Below, piece after piece: positions 1 to 6,189 of a stretch of DNA of 10,481 nt (its first letter is position 1; the number at the start of each line of letters is the position of its first letter). Source of the stretch: Candidatus Omnitrophota bacterium (GTDB taxonomy: Bacteria; Omnitrophota; Gorgyraeia; Gygaellales; Profunditerraquicolaceae). Below the pieces are notes generated by a model, which had not been told where the DNA came from, ran no database searches, and saw only the letters and a list, made by a program, of their open reading frames with translations. The stretch lies in assembly GCA_023818905.1 (NCBI GenBank), contig JAMWDE010000003.1:1-10481 (forward strand). The letters are read 5' to 3'. Position numbers and translations under genes: made by a program.

Positions 1-36
1 GAATGGGCTAAAAAATTAGTAGAAGCGCTAACGTAA
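1..36 (+). CDS. C-terminal end of an unidentified protein (partial, cut by window edge)
   Basis: Frame 1 reads EWAKKLVEALT followed by a TAA at 34-36. The gene starts outside the window. Only 11 residues are visible, with an amphipathic helical look (alternating Lys/Glu and Leu/Ala), which is too little to name a product. The stop lies 7 nt before the start of the zinc-ribbon gene, the spacing expected of co-transcribed genes, and this is the main reason to believe it is a real gene end. Confidence 0.4.
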   Translation, partial: EWAKKLVEALT

Positions 37-43
37 TTTTAAG

Positions 44-271
44 ATGGCTATATATGAGTATTTCTGTGAAAAATGTGATTCTAAATTTCAATTAAACTTT
101 CCCTTTGGTAAGGCAACGGATAAGGTAGATTGTCCTTTCTGTAAGACCTTAAGCAGAAGAGTCTATTCTAATTTTTTAGTTTTTACTAAGGGAAAACATA
201 GTCCTTCTCCTGTTTCTTCCAGTAGTAGGTGCAATACCTGCGTAACAAAGAATTGTTCCTCCTGCGGTTAA
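44..271 (+). CDS. FmdB-family putative regulatory zinc-ribbon protein
   Basis: A 75-residue protein starting MAIYEYFCEKC, the typical opening of the FmdB/CxxC_CXXC_SSSS family. A zinc ribbon is formed by C8-x2-C11 and C30-x2-C33, followed by a Ser-rich linker (residues 53-61) and a second Cys cluster at the C-terminus (C63, C66, C71, C74). The short length and Ser/Cys-rich tail are normal for the family. FmdB was named from a proposed regulator near formamidase genes; the biochemical role of most members is unknown, so metal binding is all that can be inferred here. No clear Shine-Dalgarno sequence precedes the ATG. The gene follows an unidentified upstream gene by 7 nt and is probably its operon partner. 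A 240-bp gap and a new promoter separate it from nfo. Confidence 0.8.
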   Translation: MAIYEYFCEKCDSKFQLNFPFGKATDKVDCPFCKTLSRRVYSNFLVFTKGKHSPSPVSSSSRCNTCVTKNCSSCG

Positions 272-288
272 TGAGCAATTCTAATCAT

Positions 289-335
289 CTCCTATACTTA
301 AAAATTACCAAACCAACGAGATTCTATTATAGGAG
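289..335. repeat. Inverted repeat, 8-bp arms (CTCCTATA / TATAGGAG)
   Basis: CTCCTATA at 289-296 is perfectly complementary to TATAGGAG at 328-335 with a 31-nt loop. A further AATTC (277-281) can pair with GAATT (338-342) outside it. It lies just downstream of the zinc-ribbon gene. No T-run follows, so it is not a canonical intrinsic terminator. It could be a weak 3'-end structure or chance in AT-rich DNA. Confidence 0.3.
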
Positions 336-382
336 CGGAATTGTTTGTAATTTATTATTGCTACATTGCCAATAAATCGGTT

Positions 383-408
383 TTATCTCAAATTAGCGTC
401 TGAGATAA
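383..408. repeat. Perfect inverted repeat TTATCTCA-N10-TGAGATAA
   Basis: TTATCTCA (383-390) and TGAGATAA (401-408) are exact reverse complements separated by 10 nt. No T-tract follows on either strand, so it does not look like a terminator. Its centre is about 78 bp upstream of the -35 box of the nfo promoter, so it could be an operator for a dimeric regulator. That role is inference. Confidence 0.4.
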
Positions 409-472
409 TTCCAAGGTGTGTTATGCACCAATTTATGGAGTATCCTGCATTGTTAAAATAGAATTCTTGCCC

Positions 473-501
473 TTGACGTATGTTTTTAGGTAGGGTATAA
501 T
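473..501 (+). promoter_or_regulatory. Sigma-70-type promoter for nfo-receiver-leuS
   Basis: A -35 box TTGACG (473-478), a 17-bp spacer and a perfect -10 box TATAAT (496-501). The -10 box ends only 10 nt before the ATG of nfo at 512. Transcription starting 7-11 nt after the -10 box would give a leader of a few bases or none, so the mRNA is predicted to be leaderless or nearly so. No Shine-Dalgarno sequence is present. Confidence 0.75.
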
Positions 502-511
502 TTATCAAATT

Positions 512-1357
512 ATGCTTTTGGGCGTGCAGGTTTCTACCGAAGGGAAAATCTACGAGGCATTTGTACGCGCCAGGGATTTGGGGTGTAACACTATGCAGAT
601 ATTCTCACGTAATCCCCAGAGGTGGCGCACAGATTTTTTAGATTCAGAGGATATAAAAGAATTCCAGAGACACAGGCAAAATTTTAAGATAAAACCAATC
701 TTTATTCATATTCCCTATTTGATCAATCTTGCCTCACCCAATCCTCGGCTTTATCAGGTTTCTGTGGAGGCGTATATAGAGGATATCCTAGAGGCACAGG
801 CATTAGGAGCAGATTATATTGTTACGCATATGGGTAGCCACAAGGATACCTCAGAAGAGGAGGGATTGAAGAGGTTGACCGAGGCACTGAATACGATTTT
901 GGAAAAGACCAAGAATACCACGGTAGGTATACTTTTAGAAAACACTGCAGGCTCAGGCTCCTGGTTAGGGCATAGATTTATCCATCAAAAACAGGTTATC
1001 CAAGAACTAAGTCATAAAAAGCGAGTAGGATTGTGTTTTGATACTGCCCATGCGTATCTGGCAGGATACGATATTGCCACCGAACAAGGCTTAAACGAGA
1101 CTTTAGATGAGATAGAAAAGTTGATAGGGCTAAAATACCTAAAACTCATACATCTTAATGATGCCAAGGATAAGTTAGGTTCTCGCCATGATAGACATCA
1201 GCATATTGGTAAAGGAGAGATTGGTATGGAGGGCATGAGAAGGATTATTAACCATCCATATTTGCGCAAACTTGCCTTTATTTTAGAGACACCGAAAAGT
1301 AGCCTAAATGATGACATTATGAACTTAAATACTGTAAGAAAACTAAGGCAGGATTAA
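512..1357 (+). CDS. nfo: Deoxyribonuclease IV (endonuclease IV, AP endonuclease)
   Basis: Endonuclease IV cleaves the phosphodiester bond 5' to abasic sites and removes blocked 3' ends in base-excision repair, acting in the cytoplasm on chromosomal DNA. The 281-residue protein is a TIM-barrel of the usual length. All nine trinuclear zinc ligands known for E. coli Nfo can be placed with nearly the same spacing: H66, H106, E143, D177, H180, H214, D227, H229 and E259. Signature stretches are FDTAHAYLAGYD (176-187) and HLNDAKDKLGSRHDRHQHIG (214-233). The N-terminal G-x-x-V-S motif has Gln where most relatives have His (GVQVS); that residue is not a metal ligand. Family alignment supports the ATG at 512 although no Shine-Dalgarno site precedes it. 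The gene ends 2 nt before the receiver gene, so the two are surely co-transcribed. Confidence 0.95.
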   Translation: MLLGVQVSTEGKIYEAFVRARDLGCNTMQIFSRNPQRWRTDFLDSEDIKEFQRHRQNFKIKPIFIHIPYLINLASPNPRLYQVSVEAYIEDILEAQALGADYIVTHMGSHKDTSEEEGLKRLTEALNTILEKTKNTTVGILLENTAGSGSWLGHRFIHQKQVIQELSHKKRVGLCFDTAHAYLAGYDIATEQGLNETLDEIEKLIGLKYLKLIHLNDAKDKLGSRHDRHQHIGKGEIGMEGMRRIINHPYLRKLAFILETPKSSLNDDIMNLNTVRKLRQD

Positions 1358-1359
1358 AT

Positions 1360-1749
1360 ATGGCCTATAGATTATTGCTTGCAGATGACGATAGAGAAGT
1401 TGTAGAAGCCCTAAAGGCAAGGCTTTTAAAGGAGGGGTATGATGTAGTGGTTGCCTTTGATGGTCAAGAGGCCTTGACCAAGGTAAGAGAGGATAATCCT
1501 GATGTAGTCCTTTTAGACCTTACAATGCCCAAACTAAATGGTTTTGAGGTACTTAAAGAGATCAGAGAAAGATATACAGATAAATGGAGGCCGGTAATTA
1601 TTATCAGTGCCCAGTCAGACCTTGAATCTGTGCAGAAATCCTACAACTTAGAGGCAGACCATTATCTGACCAAGCCCTGTAGTATTGAGCAGATCTTGCA
1701 GGGAATCCGGATAATGATTTCTCTAATTCCCTTACGTCAGCACAAATAA
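1360..1749 (+). CDS. Stand-alone response regulator receiver domain (CheY/Spo0F-like)
   Basis: A 129-residue single REC domain with no output domain. The acidic pocket D9-D10-D11, phospho-acceptor D53 (in VVLLDLTMP), switch Ser S83 (IIISAQS) and conserved K105-P106 (HYLTKP) are all present, so it should accept phosphate from a histidine kinase. In the usual GADDYL motif it reads EADHYL. Lacking DNA-binding or enzymatic output, it presumably acts by protein-protein contact or in a phosphorelay; the partner kinase is not in the window and the function is unknown. It sits between nfo and leuS with gaps of 2 nt and 5 nt, so it is co-transcribed with repair and translation genes rather than with a kinase. 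AGGA at 1350-1353 may serve as ribosome-binding site. Confidence 0.9.
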   Translation: MAYRLLLADDDREVVEALKARLLKEGYDVVVAFDGQEALTKVREDNPDVVLLDLTMPKLNGFEVLKEIRERYTDKWRPVIIISAQSDLESVQKSYNLEADHYLTKPCSIEQILQGIRIMISLIPLRQHK

Positions 1750-1754
1750 AAGCT

Positions 1755-4154
1755 ATGTATCCATTTAAAGAGATAGAAGAGAAATGGCAGAATTATTGGC
1801 AGCAACAGAAGATGTTTTCTGTTACTGCCCAACCCAGAAGAAAAAAGTATTATCTACTGGAGATGTTCCCCTACCCTTCAGGAAAGATTCATATGGGGCA
1901 TGTGCGCAACTATACTATCGGAGATGTTATAGCTCGCTTTAAAATAATGCAAGGGTTCTGTGTTTTGCATCCGATGGGTTTTGATGCATTCGGTCAACCG
2001 GCAGAGAATGCAGCGATAAAAAATAAGACCAAACCAGACATCTGGACTTATAAATGTATTGATCAGATGAGACAGGAACTCAAGAGGATGGGATTCTCCT
2101 ATGATTGGACAAGAGAGATCTCTACCTGTGATGTCAGTTATTATAAATGGAATCAATGGATATTCTTAAAGATGTTTGAGCGCGGGTTGGCTTACAGGAA
2201 GGCTGCTGAGGTAAATTGGTGTCCCTCCTGTTTAACTACGCTGGCTAACGAAGAGGTAATAGATGAGGGATGCTGGAGATGCGGCACCAAGGTTGAACAG
2301 AAGAAATTAGAGCAGTGGTTTTTAAAGATTACCGAATACAAGGAGCGTCTGTTGGAAGACTTAACCCAACTGAAGAATTGGCCCCAACGGGTTTTGACCA
2401 TGCAAACTAACTGGATAGGTAAGAGTGAAGGGGTAGAGATATATTTTCGTCTGAAGGATACACAAAAGACCATCCCAGTTTTTACTACACGGGTAGATAC
2501 AATTTTTGGAGCAACTTATCTTGTTTTGGCTCCCCAGCATTATTTGGTAAGAGAACTTATTGCAGGTAAGCTTCAAGAGAAAGAGGTTTTGAAGTTTATT
2601 GAACAGGTAACCAAAAGAACTAAGAGCGTCCGTTCTTCTGGTGAGATGAAGAAAGAGGGTGTTTTTACCGGGAGTTTTGCTATAAATCCGGTTAATGAGG
2701 AAGCCATACCCATTTGGGTAGCGGATTATGTGTTGATGGAATATGGGACTGGTGCGATTATGGCAGTGCCCTGTCATGACCAGAGAGATTTTCTGTTTGC
2801 CAGAGAGTATAATTTGCCAATGAGGATTGTTATTACGCCACCAAATTCCCAACTCACCCAGTCGCCAGATGACTTAAAAGAAGCATACGAAGGAGATGGT
2901 ATACAGATTAATTCTGGACAGTTTAACGGTCTTCCTAACCAACAGGCAAAGATAAGGATTGCAGAGTGGATGGAGAATACAGGTATAGGAAAGATAAAAA
3001 CGCATTGGCGTCTCAGGGATTGGTTGATTTCACGCCAACGCTACTGGGGGACCCCTATTCCTATAATCTACTGTCCTAAGTGTGGGATTGTGCCTGTGCC
3101 TTATGAGGATCTGCCGGTAGAATTACCTAAGAAAGCCCATTTTACCGGTGAAGGAGGTAGCCCTTTAGGTAAGATAAAAGAATTTGTAAATGTATCCTGT
3201 CCTAAATGTAAAGCGCCATCAATACGGGAAACCGATACCATGGCTACCTTCTTTGACTCATCCTGGTATTTTTTAAGGTTCTGTTCACCACACTCTGATT
3301 CTGCTCCATTTGATACAGAAGAGGTGAGATATTGGATGCCGATTGACCAGTATATTGGTGGAATAGAGCATGCAATCCTGCATCTGTTGTATTCCCGCTT
3401 CTTTACCAAATTTTTCCAGGACTTAAAGATGTTAGATTTTTCTGAGCCGTTTCAAAGACTCCTTACTCAAGGTATGGTTTTAAAGGATGGGGCAGTGATG
3501 TCTAAGTCACGCGGTAACATTGTTGACCCAGATTCTATTATAAAAAAATATGGAGCAGATACCTTGCGTCTATTTATCCTATTTGCTGCACCTCCAGAGA
3601 CAGAATTGGAATGGGATGACCGCGGAATAGAAGGCGCATTTAAATTCTTAAATCGCATATGGCGTATCTCCAAGAATCTTAAAGAAGGGGCTCCTCCAGA
3701 ATTGATAAGAATTATGCATAAGACCATAAAGAAGGTTACTGAGGATATAGAAGAATTCAAATTTAATACTGCTATCGCTAGTCTAATGGAATTTGTAAAC
3801 GCGATATATCAGTTAGGTGCAGATAGGCAGGTGTTTTCTAATCTCCTGTTGATGTTAGCCCCTTTTGCGCCGCATTTGGCTGAAGAGTTATGGGAGTCTT
3901 TGGGCAACAGAGAAAGTATCTTTAAGTCCTCTTGGCCAAAATACAACCCTCAACAGATAACAGAAGAAAAGGTCACAATAGTTATTCAGGTTAATGGCAA
4001 GGTTCGCTCTAAGATAGAAGTTGCTCCTGATATTTCTGAGGAAAGATTGAAAGAGTTGATTCTGGCTGATGAGAAATTGAAACGCTGGATTCAACACAAA
4101 CCCATTAAGAATTTAATCATCGTTCCTCGCAAATTAGCCAATCTGGTAGTATAG
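1755..4154 (+). CDS. leuS: Leucyl-tRNA synthetase (class Ia)
   Basis: Charges tRNA-Leu with leucine in the cytoplasm. The 799-residue protein has the class I HIGH motif as HMGH (46-49) and the KMSKS loop as VMSKS (581-585), keeping the second Lys (K584). A zinc-binding insert has C156, C159, C173 and C176, and a second CxxC pair lies at C440/C443 and C482/C485. The CP1 editing domain (about 225-415) keeps the TTRVDTIFGATY stretch (244-255) and HDQRD (341-345), whose Asp is expected to hold the amino group of mischarged amino acids. The leucine-specific insertion found before KMSKS in E. coli is reduced to a few residues (MVLKDGAVMSKS), as in many shorter bacterial LeuRS. The anticodon-binding and C-terminal domains are intact. 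The start is 5 nt after the receiver stop with no clear Shine-Dalgarno site, but the MYPF...IEEKWQNYW opening is family-typical. Confidence 0.97.
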   Translation: MYPFKEIEEKWQNYWQQQKMFSVTAQPRRKKYYLLEMFPYPSGKIHMGHVRNYTIGDVIARFKIMQGFCVLHPMGFDAFGQPAENAAIKNKTKPDIWTYKCIDQMRQELKRMGFSYDWTREISTCDVSYYKWNQWIFLKMFERGLAYRKAAEVNWCPSCLTTLANEEVIDEGCWRCGTKVEQKKLEQWFLKITEYKERLLEDLTQLKNWPQRVLTMQTNWIGKSEGVEIYFRLKDTQKTIPVFTTRVDTIFGATYLVLAPQHYLVRELIAGKLQEKEVLKFIEQVTKRTKSVRSSGEMKKEGVFTGSFAINPVNEEAIPIWVADYVLMEYGTGAIMAVPCHDQRDFLFAREYNLPMRIVITPPNSQLTQSPDDLKEAYEGDGIQINSGQFNGLPNQQAKIRIAEWMENTGIGKIKTHWRLRDWLISRQRYWGTPIPIIYCPKCGIVPVPYEDLPVELPKKAHFTGEGGSPLGKIKEFVNVSCPKCKAPSIRETDTMATFFDSSWYFLRFCSPHSDSAPFDTEEVRYWMPIDQYIGGIEHAILHLLYSRFFTKFFQDLKMLDFSEPFQRLLTQGMVLKDGAVMSKSRGNIVDPDSIIKKYGADTLRLFILFAAPPETELEWDDRGIEGAFKFLNRIWRISKNLKEGAPPELIRIMHKTIKKVTEDIEEFKFNTAIASLMEFVNAIYQLGADRQVFSNLLLMLAPFAPHLAEELWESLGNRESIFKSSWPKYNPQQITEEKVTIVIQVNGKVRSKIEVAPDISEERLKELILADEKLKRWIQHKPIKNLIIVPRKLANLVV

Positions 4155-4172
4155 CCTTTCTCCACCGGCCTT

Positions 4173-4199
4173 AAATCTAAGAAAATTTTAGTTAGATTT
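4173..4199 (+). terminator. AT-rich hairpin downstream of leuS, weak terminator candidate
   Basis: AAATCTAA (4173-4180) and TTAGATTT (4192-4199) form a perfect 8-bp stem with an 11-nt loop that itself contains AAAATTTT. Only two more T's follow before CC. The stem has a single G-C pair, so as an intrinsic terminator it would be weak. It sits in the 81-bp gap between leuS and the comEA-like gene. Confidence 0.3.
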
Positions 4200-4235
4200 T
4201 TCCAACTCTTACGTCTATTAGCTTGGGAGGGAGAT

Positions 4236-4565
4236 ATGTTGAATCTTACCAGGGATGAGCGTCGGGTTATTCTATTTTTGATTGGGGTAGCCTTGTTAGG
4301 CATGGGAATAAATTTTTTCCATAAGAGACACAGCCGTATTGTCTTACTTCCCTGTATAGGAGAAAATCTCGGTAAGGTTAGTCTGAATAAGGCGGATAAA
4401 AAACTTCTCTTAGGTGTAACAGGCATAGGCGAAAAGCTGGCAGGGCGCATCATTGAATACAGACAGATTTACGGCGGTTTTAAGTCTATAGAGGAATTAA
4501 AGAATATCAGAGGGATAGATAGTTATAGATACGATAAGATAAAGGATTCTTTTATTTTAGATTAG
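4236..4565 (+). CDS. ComEA-like membrane-anchored helix-hairpin-helix DNA-binding protein
   Basis: A 109-residue protein. Residues 11-27 form one hydrophobic helix (VILFLIGVALLGMGINF) after a charged N-terminus, so it is probably a signal anchor. The C-terminal half (about 47-107) is a ComEA-type double helix-hairpin-helix: LNKADKKLLLGVTGIGEKLAGRIIEYR, then GGFKSIEELKNIRGI. The glycine hairpin GIGEKLAGRII would bind the DNA backbone without sequence specificity. In competent bacteria ComEA captures incoming double-stranded DNA outside the inner membrane and passes it to the ComEC channel. Here comEC follows after a single nucleotide, which strongly supports that role. A strong purine-rich ribosome-binding site GGGAGGGAG (4225-4233) fixes the start. 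Other HhH proteins share this fold, so the symbol is left blank. Confidence 0.8.
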   Translation: MLNLTRDERRVILFLIGVALLGMGINFFHKRHSRIVLLPCIGENLGKVSLNKADKKLLLGVTGIGEKLAGRIIEYRQIYGGFKSIEELKNIRGIDSYRYDKIKDSFILD

Positions 4566-4566
4566 G

Positions 4567-6012
4567 ATGGGACTTAATGTAAAACGGCCGTTGGTATCTC
4601 TTACGCTTGCTTTCTGTCTGGGTATCATCTGGGGCAATTATATAAAGATAACATTCTTGTGGCCTTATGTTATAGGGATTATCCTTTTGGTTTCAAGTTT
4701 TATTCTATTTAGAAAAGGGGTGTTCTTTGATATCTCTATACTGTTACTTGTATTCATCTTAGGCGTGGTCTCTATTAGGAATTCCTTTATTTTATCTAAG
4801 CACCATATCTATAAATATTATTTGAGCCATAAAAAAGATAAACCCCCTTATTACATAATTAAAGGATTTATTACCAACGAACCAATGATAAATAAAAATA
4901 GAACCTGTTTTGTATTAAGAGCCCAACAGTTACAACTGGATAACCTTAATCGGAATTGTAGCGGCGATATACTGGTGTCTATTAAGGATAAGATTGAGTT
5001 TAATTACGGAGAAACATTGTTACTCAAGGGCAGTTTGTGTCAGCCTAGTGGTTTTGGTTTTCAGAAAAGGCAGACCTATCGGGATTACTTACGCAACCAG
5101 AATATATGGTTGATTATGCGGGTTGATTCTGGCGCAGATATCCTGCGGTTAAATAGCAACAGAGGCTTTTTTGTAAAAAGATTAGCCTTAGATTTTAAGG
5201 CAAAGGCAGAAGGCATAATCTCTAAATATCTTTCCAGAGACGCAAGTTCTATATTGGAGGCAATGGTTTTGGGAGAAAAGAGGAATATCCCACCTTATAT
5301 AATCAAGGCGATGATAGAAACGGGTACCGTACATATACTAGTAGTAAGCGGTTTTAATGTGGGAATAGTTACTTTTGTGATTGTTTTATTCTTTAAGCTG
5401 ATGCGCATACCTAAGAGGATACGTATTTATTTAACCATTATTTTTGCAATCTTTTACTGTATCCTTACTGGTGCTTCTACTCCAGTAGTACGAGCAACCA
5501 TAATGGCCATAGTCTTTATGTTGGCTTACCTGATTAAGAGAGAGCCGGATATATACAATTCTCTATGTGTTTCCGCAGTATGTATATTGGTCTCTAATCC
5601 CCGTCAACTATTCGATGTAGGCTTTCAACTCTCATTTGCCAGTGTAGTATCTATTGTCTGGCTCTATCCCCGGATGAAATCAATTACGCAATTAGTTAAA
5701 ATAAAGTTAGGTTGGGTTAGATTTATCTTAGAAGGATTCCTGGTCTCTTTTTCTGCCTGGTTAGGTACGTTAGGATTTGTAGCCTACTATTTTAAAATTT
5801 TTTCGCCTTTAACAGTGATTGCCAATCTTCTTATTGTGCCTTTGGCTTCTTTTGTTACCCTATGCGGCTTTAGTCTAATTATCTTAGGCATGATTTTTCC
5901 TTCTTTGATTTGGCCATTTGTCCGCGTAGAGGAATTAGCAGTGGCAACCCTTTTGGGCACTACAGATTTTCTTGTCAGATTATCCCGCACGTTTATAAGG
6001 TTTTGTTTTTAG
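4567..6012 (+). CDS. comEC: ComEC/Rec2-family DNA uptake channel, without metallo-beta-lactamase domain
   Basis: A 481-residue polytopic membrane protein. Two or three hydrophobic segments lie in residues 8-70, then a soluble OB-fold-like (DUF4131) region at about 75-190, then the Competence domain with many membrane helices from about 225 to the end. Recognised motifs are TGTVHILVVSGFNVGIV (252-268), GASTPVVRATIMA (302-314) and DVGFQLSFASV (350-360). ComEC forms the inner-membrane channel through which single-stranded DNA enters during transformation. The protein stops right after the last membrane helices (RTFIRFCF); the C-terminal metallo-beta-lactamase domain of full-length members (about 750 residues), thought to degrade the non-imported strand, is absent. 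A promoter begins 12 nt after the stop, so this looks like a natural short form rather than a frameshift. It starts 1 nt after the comEA-like stop. Confidence 0.88.
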   Translation: MGLNVKRPLVSLTLAFCLGIIWGNYIKITFLWPYVIGIILLVSSFILFRKGVFFDISILLLVFILGVVSIRNSFILSKHHIYKYYLSHKKDKPPYYIIKGFITNEPMINKNRTCFVLRAQQLQLDNLNRNCSGDILVSIKDKIEFNYGETLLLKGSLCQPSGFGFQKRQTYRDYLRNQNIWLIMRVDSGADILRLNSNRGFFVKRLALDFKAKAEGIISKYLSRDASSILEAMVLGEKRNIPPYIIKAMIETGTVHILVVSGFNVGIVTFVIVLFFKLMRIPKRIRIYLTIIFAIFYCILTGASTPVVRATIMAIVFMLAYLIKREPDIYNSLCVSAVCILVSNPRQLFDVGFQLSFASVVSIVWLYPRMKSITQLVKIKLGWVRFILEGFLVSFSAWLGTLGFVAYYFKIFSPLTVIANLLIVPLASFVTLCGFSLIILGMIFPSLIWPFVRVEELAVATLLGTTDFLVRLSRTFIRFCF

Positions 6013-6024
6013 ATAAGATTTATT

Positions 6025-6052
6025 TTGACAAATTGGATAGGTATATTATAAT
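6025..6052 (+). promoter_or_regulatory. Perfect-consensus sigma-70 promoter for the amidase gene
   Basis: TTGACA (6025-6030) and TATAAT (6047-6052), both exact consensus, with a 16-bp spacer. Transcription should start near 6059. It lies 12 bp past the comEC stop and creates a leader of about 130 nt before the amidase start at 6190. Such a strong promoter ahead of an intrinsic terminator suggests that output is set by termination rather than by initiation. Confidence 0.8.
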
Positions 6053-6109
6053 AGACTTGGAAATTAAAAATTAGGATCTATAAGGGGCTGAGGGAGAGTA
6101 GATTTTCTT

Positions 6110-6143
6110 TGGCGGTTTTTAATGGAGGGTGGTCGGGCCGCCA
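6110..6143 (+). promoter_or_regulatory. Alternative (antiterminator-like) hairpin
   Basis: TGGCGG (6110-6115) pairs perfectly with CCGCCA (6138-6143), with an additional U6116-G6137 wobble, enclosing a loop of about 20 nt that includes GGAGGGTGGTCGG. Because 6138-6143 is also the 5' arm of the terminator, the two structures exclude each other. Confidence 0.55.
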
Positions 6144-6171
6144 TCTGATATAATATCATATGGCGGTTTTT
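6138..6171 (+). terminator. Intrinsic terminator in the amidase leader
   Basis: CCGCCAT (6138-6144) pairs perfectly with ATGGCGG (6160-6166). After one C/T mismatch the stem continues TGAT...ATCA (6146-6149 with 6155-6158), and TTTTT follows at 6167-6171. The GC-rich base and T-run are classic on the + strand; on the - strand no T-run follows the stem. It sits only about 18 nt before the amidase start codon. Confidence 0.75.
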
Positions 6172-6176
6172 AATTT

Positions 6177-6180
6177 GGAG
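6177..6180 (+). promoter_or_regulatory. Ribosome-binding site that decides the amidase start
   Basis: GGAG at 6177-6180, 9 nt before the ATG at 6190. It lies downstream of the in-frame ATG at 6160, so it can serve only the 6190 start. The 6160 ATG lies inside the terminator stem and has no ribosome-binding site. Confidence 0.75.
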
Positions 6181-6189
6181 ATTCGGATA

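Larger units (their letters stand above)
6110..6174 (+). repeat. 14-bp direct repeat TGGCGGTTTTTAAT, two copies
   Basis: Identical copies at 6110-6123 and 6161-6174, offset by 51 bp. Each is followed by a GGAG within 3 nt (6124 and 6177), so even the flanks are similar. The second copy is the 3' arm and T-tract of the terminator; the first forms the competing stem. Confidence 0.9.
6060..6189 (+). promoter_or_regulatory. Candidate attenuator/riboswitch leader of the LysM-amidase gene
   Basis: The leader between the consensus promoter and the amidase start holds, in order: a possible hairpin ATCTA (6077-6081) with TAGAT (6099-6103) around a purine-rich loop; TGGCGG (6110-6115); a G-rich segment (6124-6137); CCGCCA (6138-6143); and ATGGCGG followed by five T's (6160-6171). 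The CCGCCA segment can pair with either TGGCGG copy. Pairing upstream gives an antiterminator-like hairpin, and pairing downstream gives an intrinsic terminator. The amidase gene can be reached from the 6025 promoter, or by read-through from comEC, only by passing this terminator. I do not recognise a known riboswitch class. The regulatory role and any ligand are inference. Confidence 0.6.

Noticed and set aside
2361-2852. Long - strand open frame inside leuS (163 codons)
   Set aside because: It is antisense to highly conserved LeuRS coding sequence, has no recognisable domain and no ribosome-binding site. It is a shadow frame, as are the other - strand frames in leuS, comEC, lptE and murJ.
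4091-4453. - strand open frame spanning the leuS end and the comEA-like gene
   Set aside because: It overlaps two well-supported + strand genes and has no family resemblance.
6083-6092. GGGGCTGAGGG as a TPP riboswitch CUGAGA motif
   Set aside because: The partner region of the THI element (ACCTGA and the conserved 3' loop) is missing and the gene context is cell wall, not thiamine.
6090-6104. Resemblance of GGGAGAGTAGAT to the start of the tetrahydrofolate riboswitch
   Set aside because: Only about 11 nt match. The remaining conserved THF-aptamer segments and the closing 3' strand are not present, and the downstream gene is not folate-related.
6160-6189. In-frame ATG at 6160 as the amidase start (ten extra residues)
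   Set aside because: It lies in the 3' arm of the terminator, has no ribosome-binding site, and would put MAVFNLEIRI before a complete lipoprotein signal peptide. The ATG at 6190 has GGAG 9 nt upstream.
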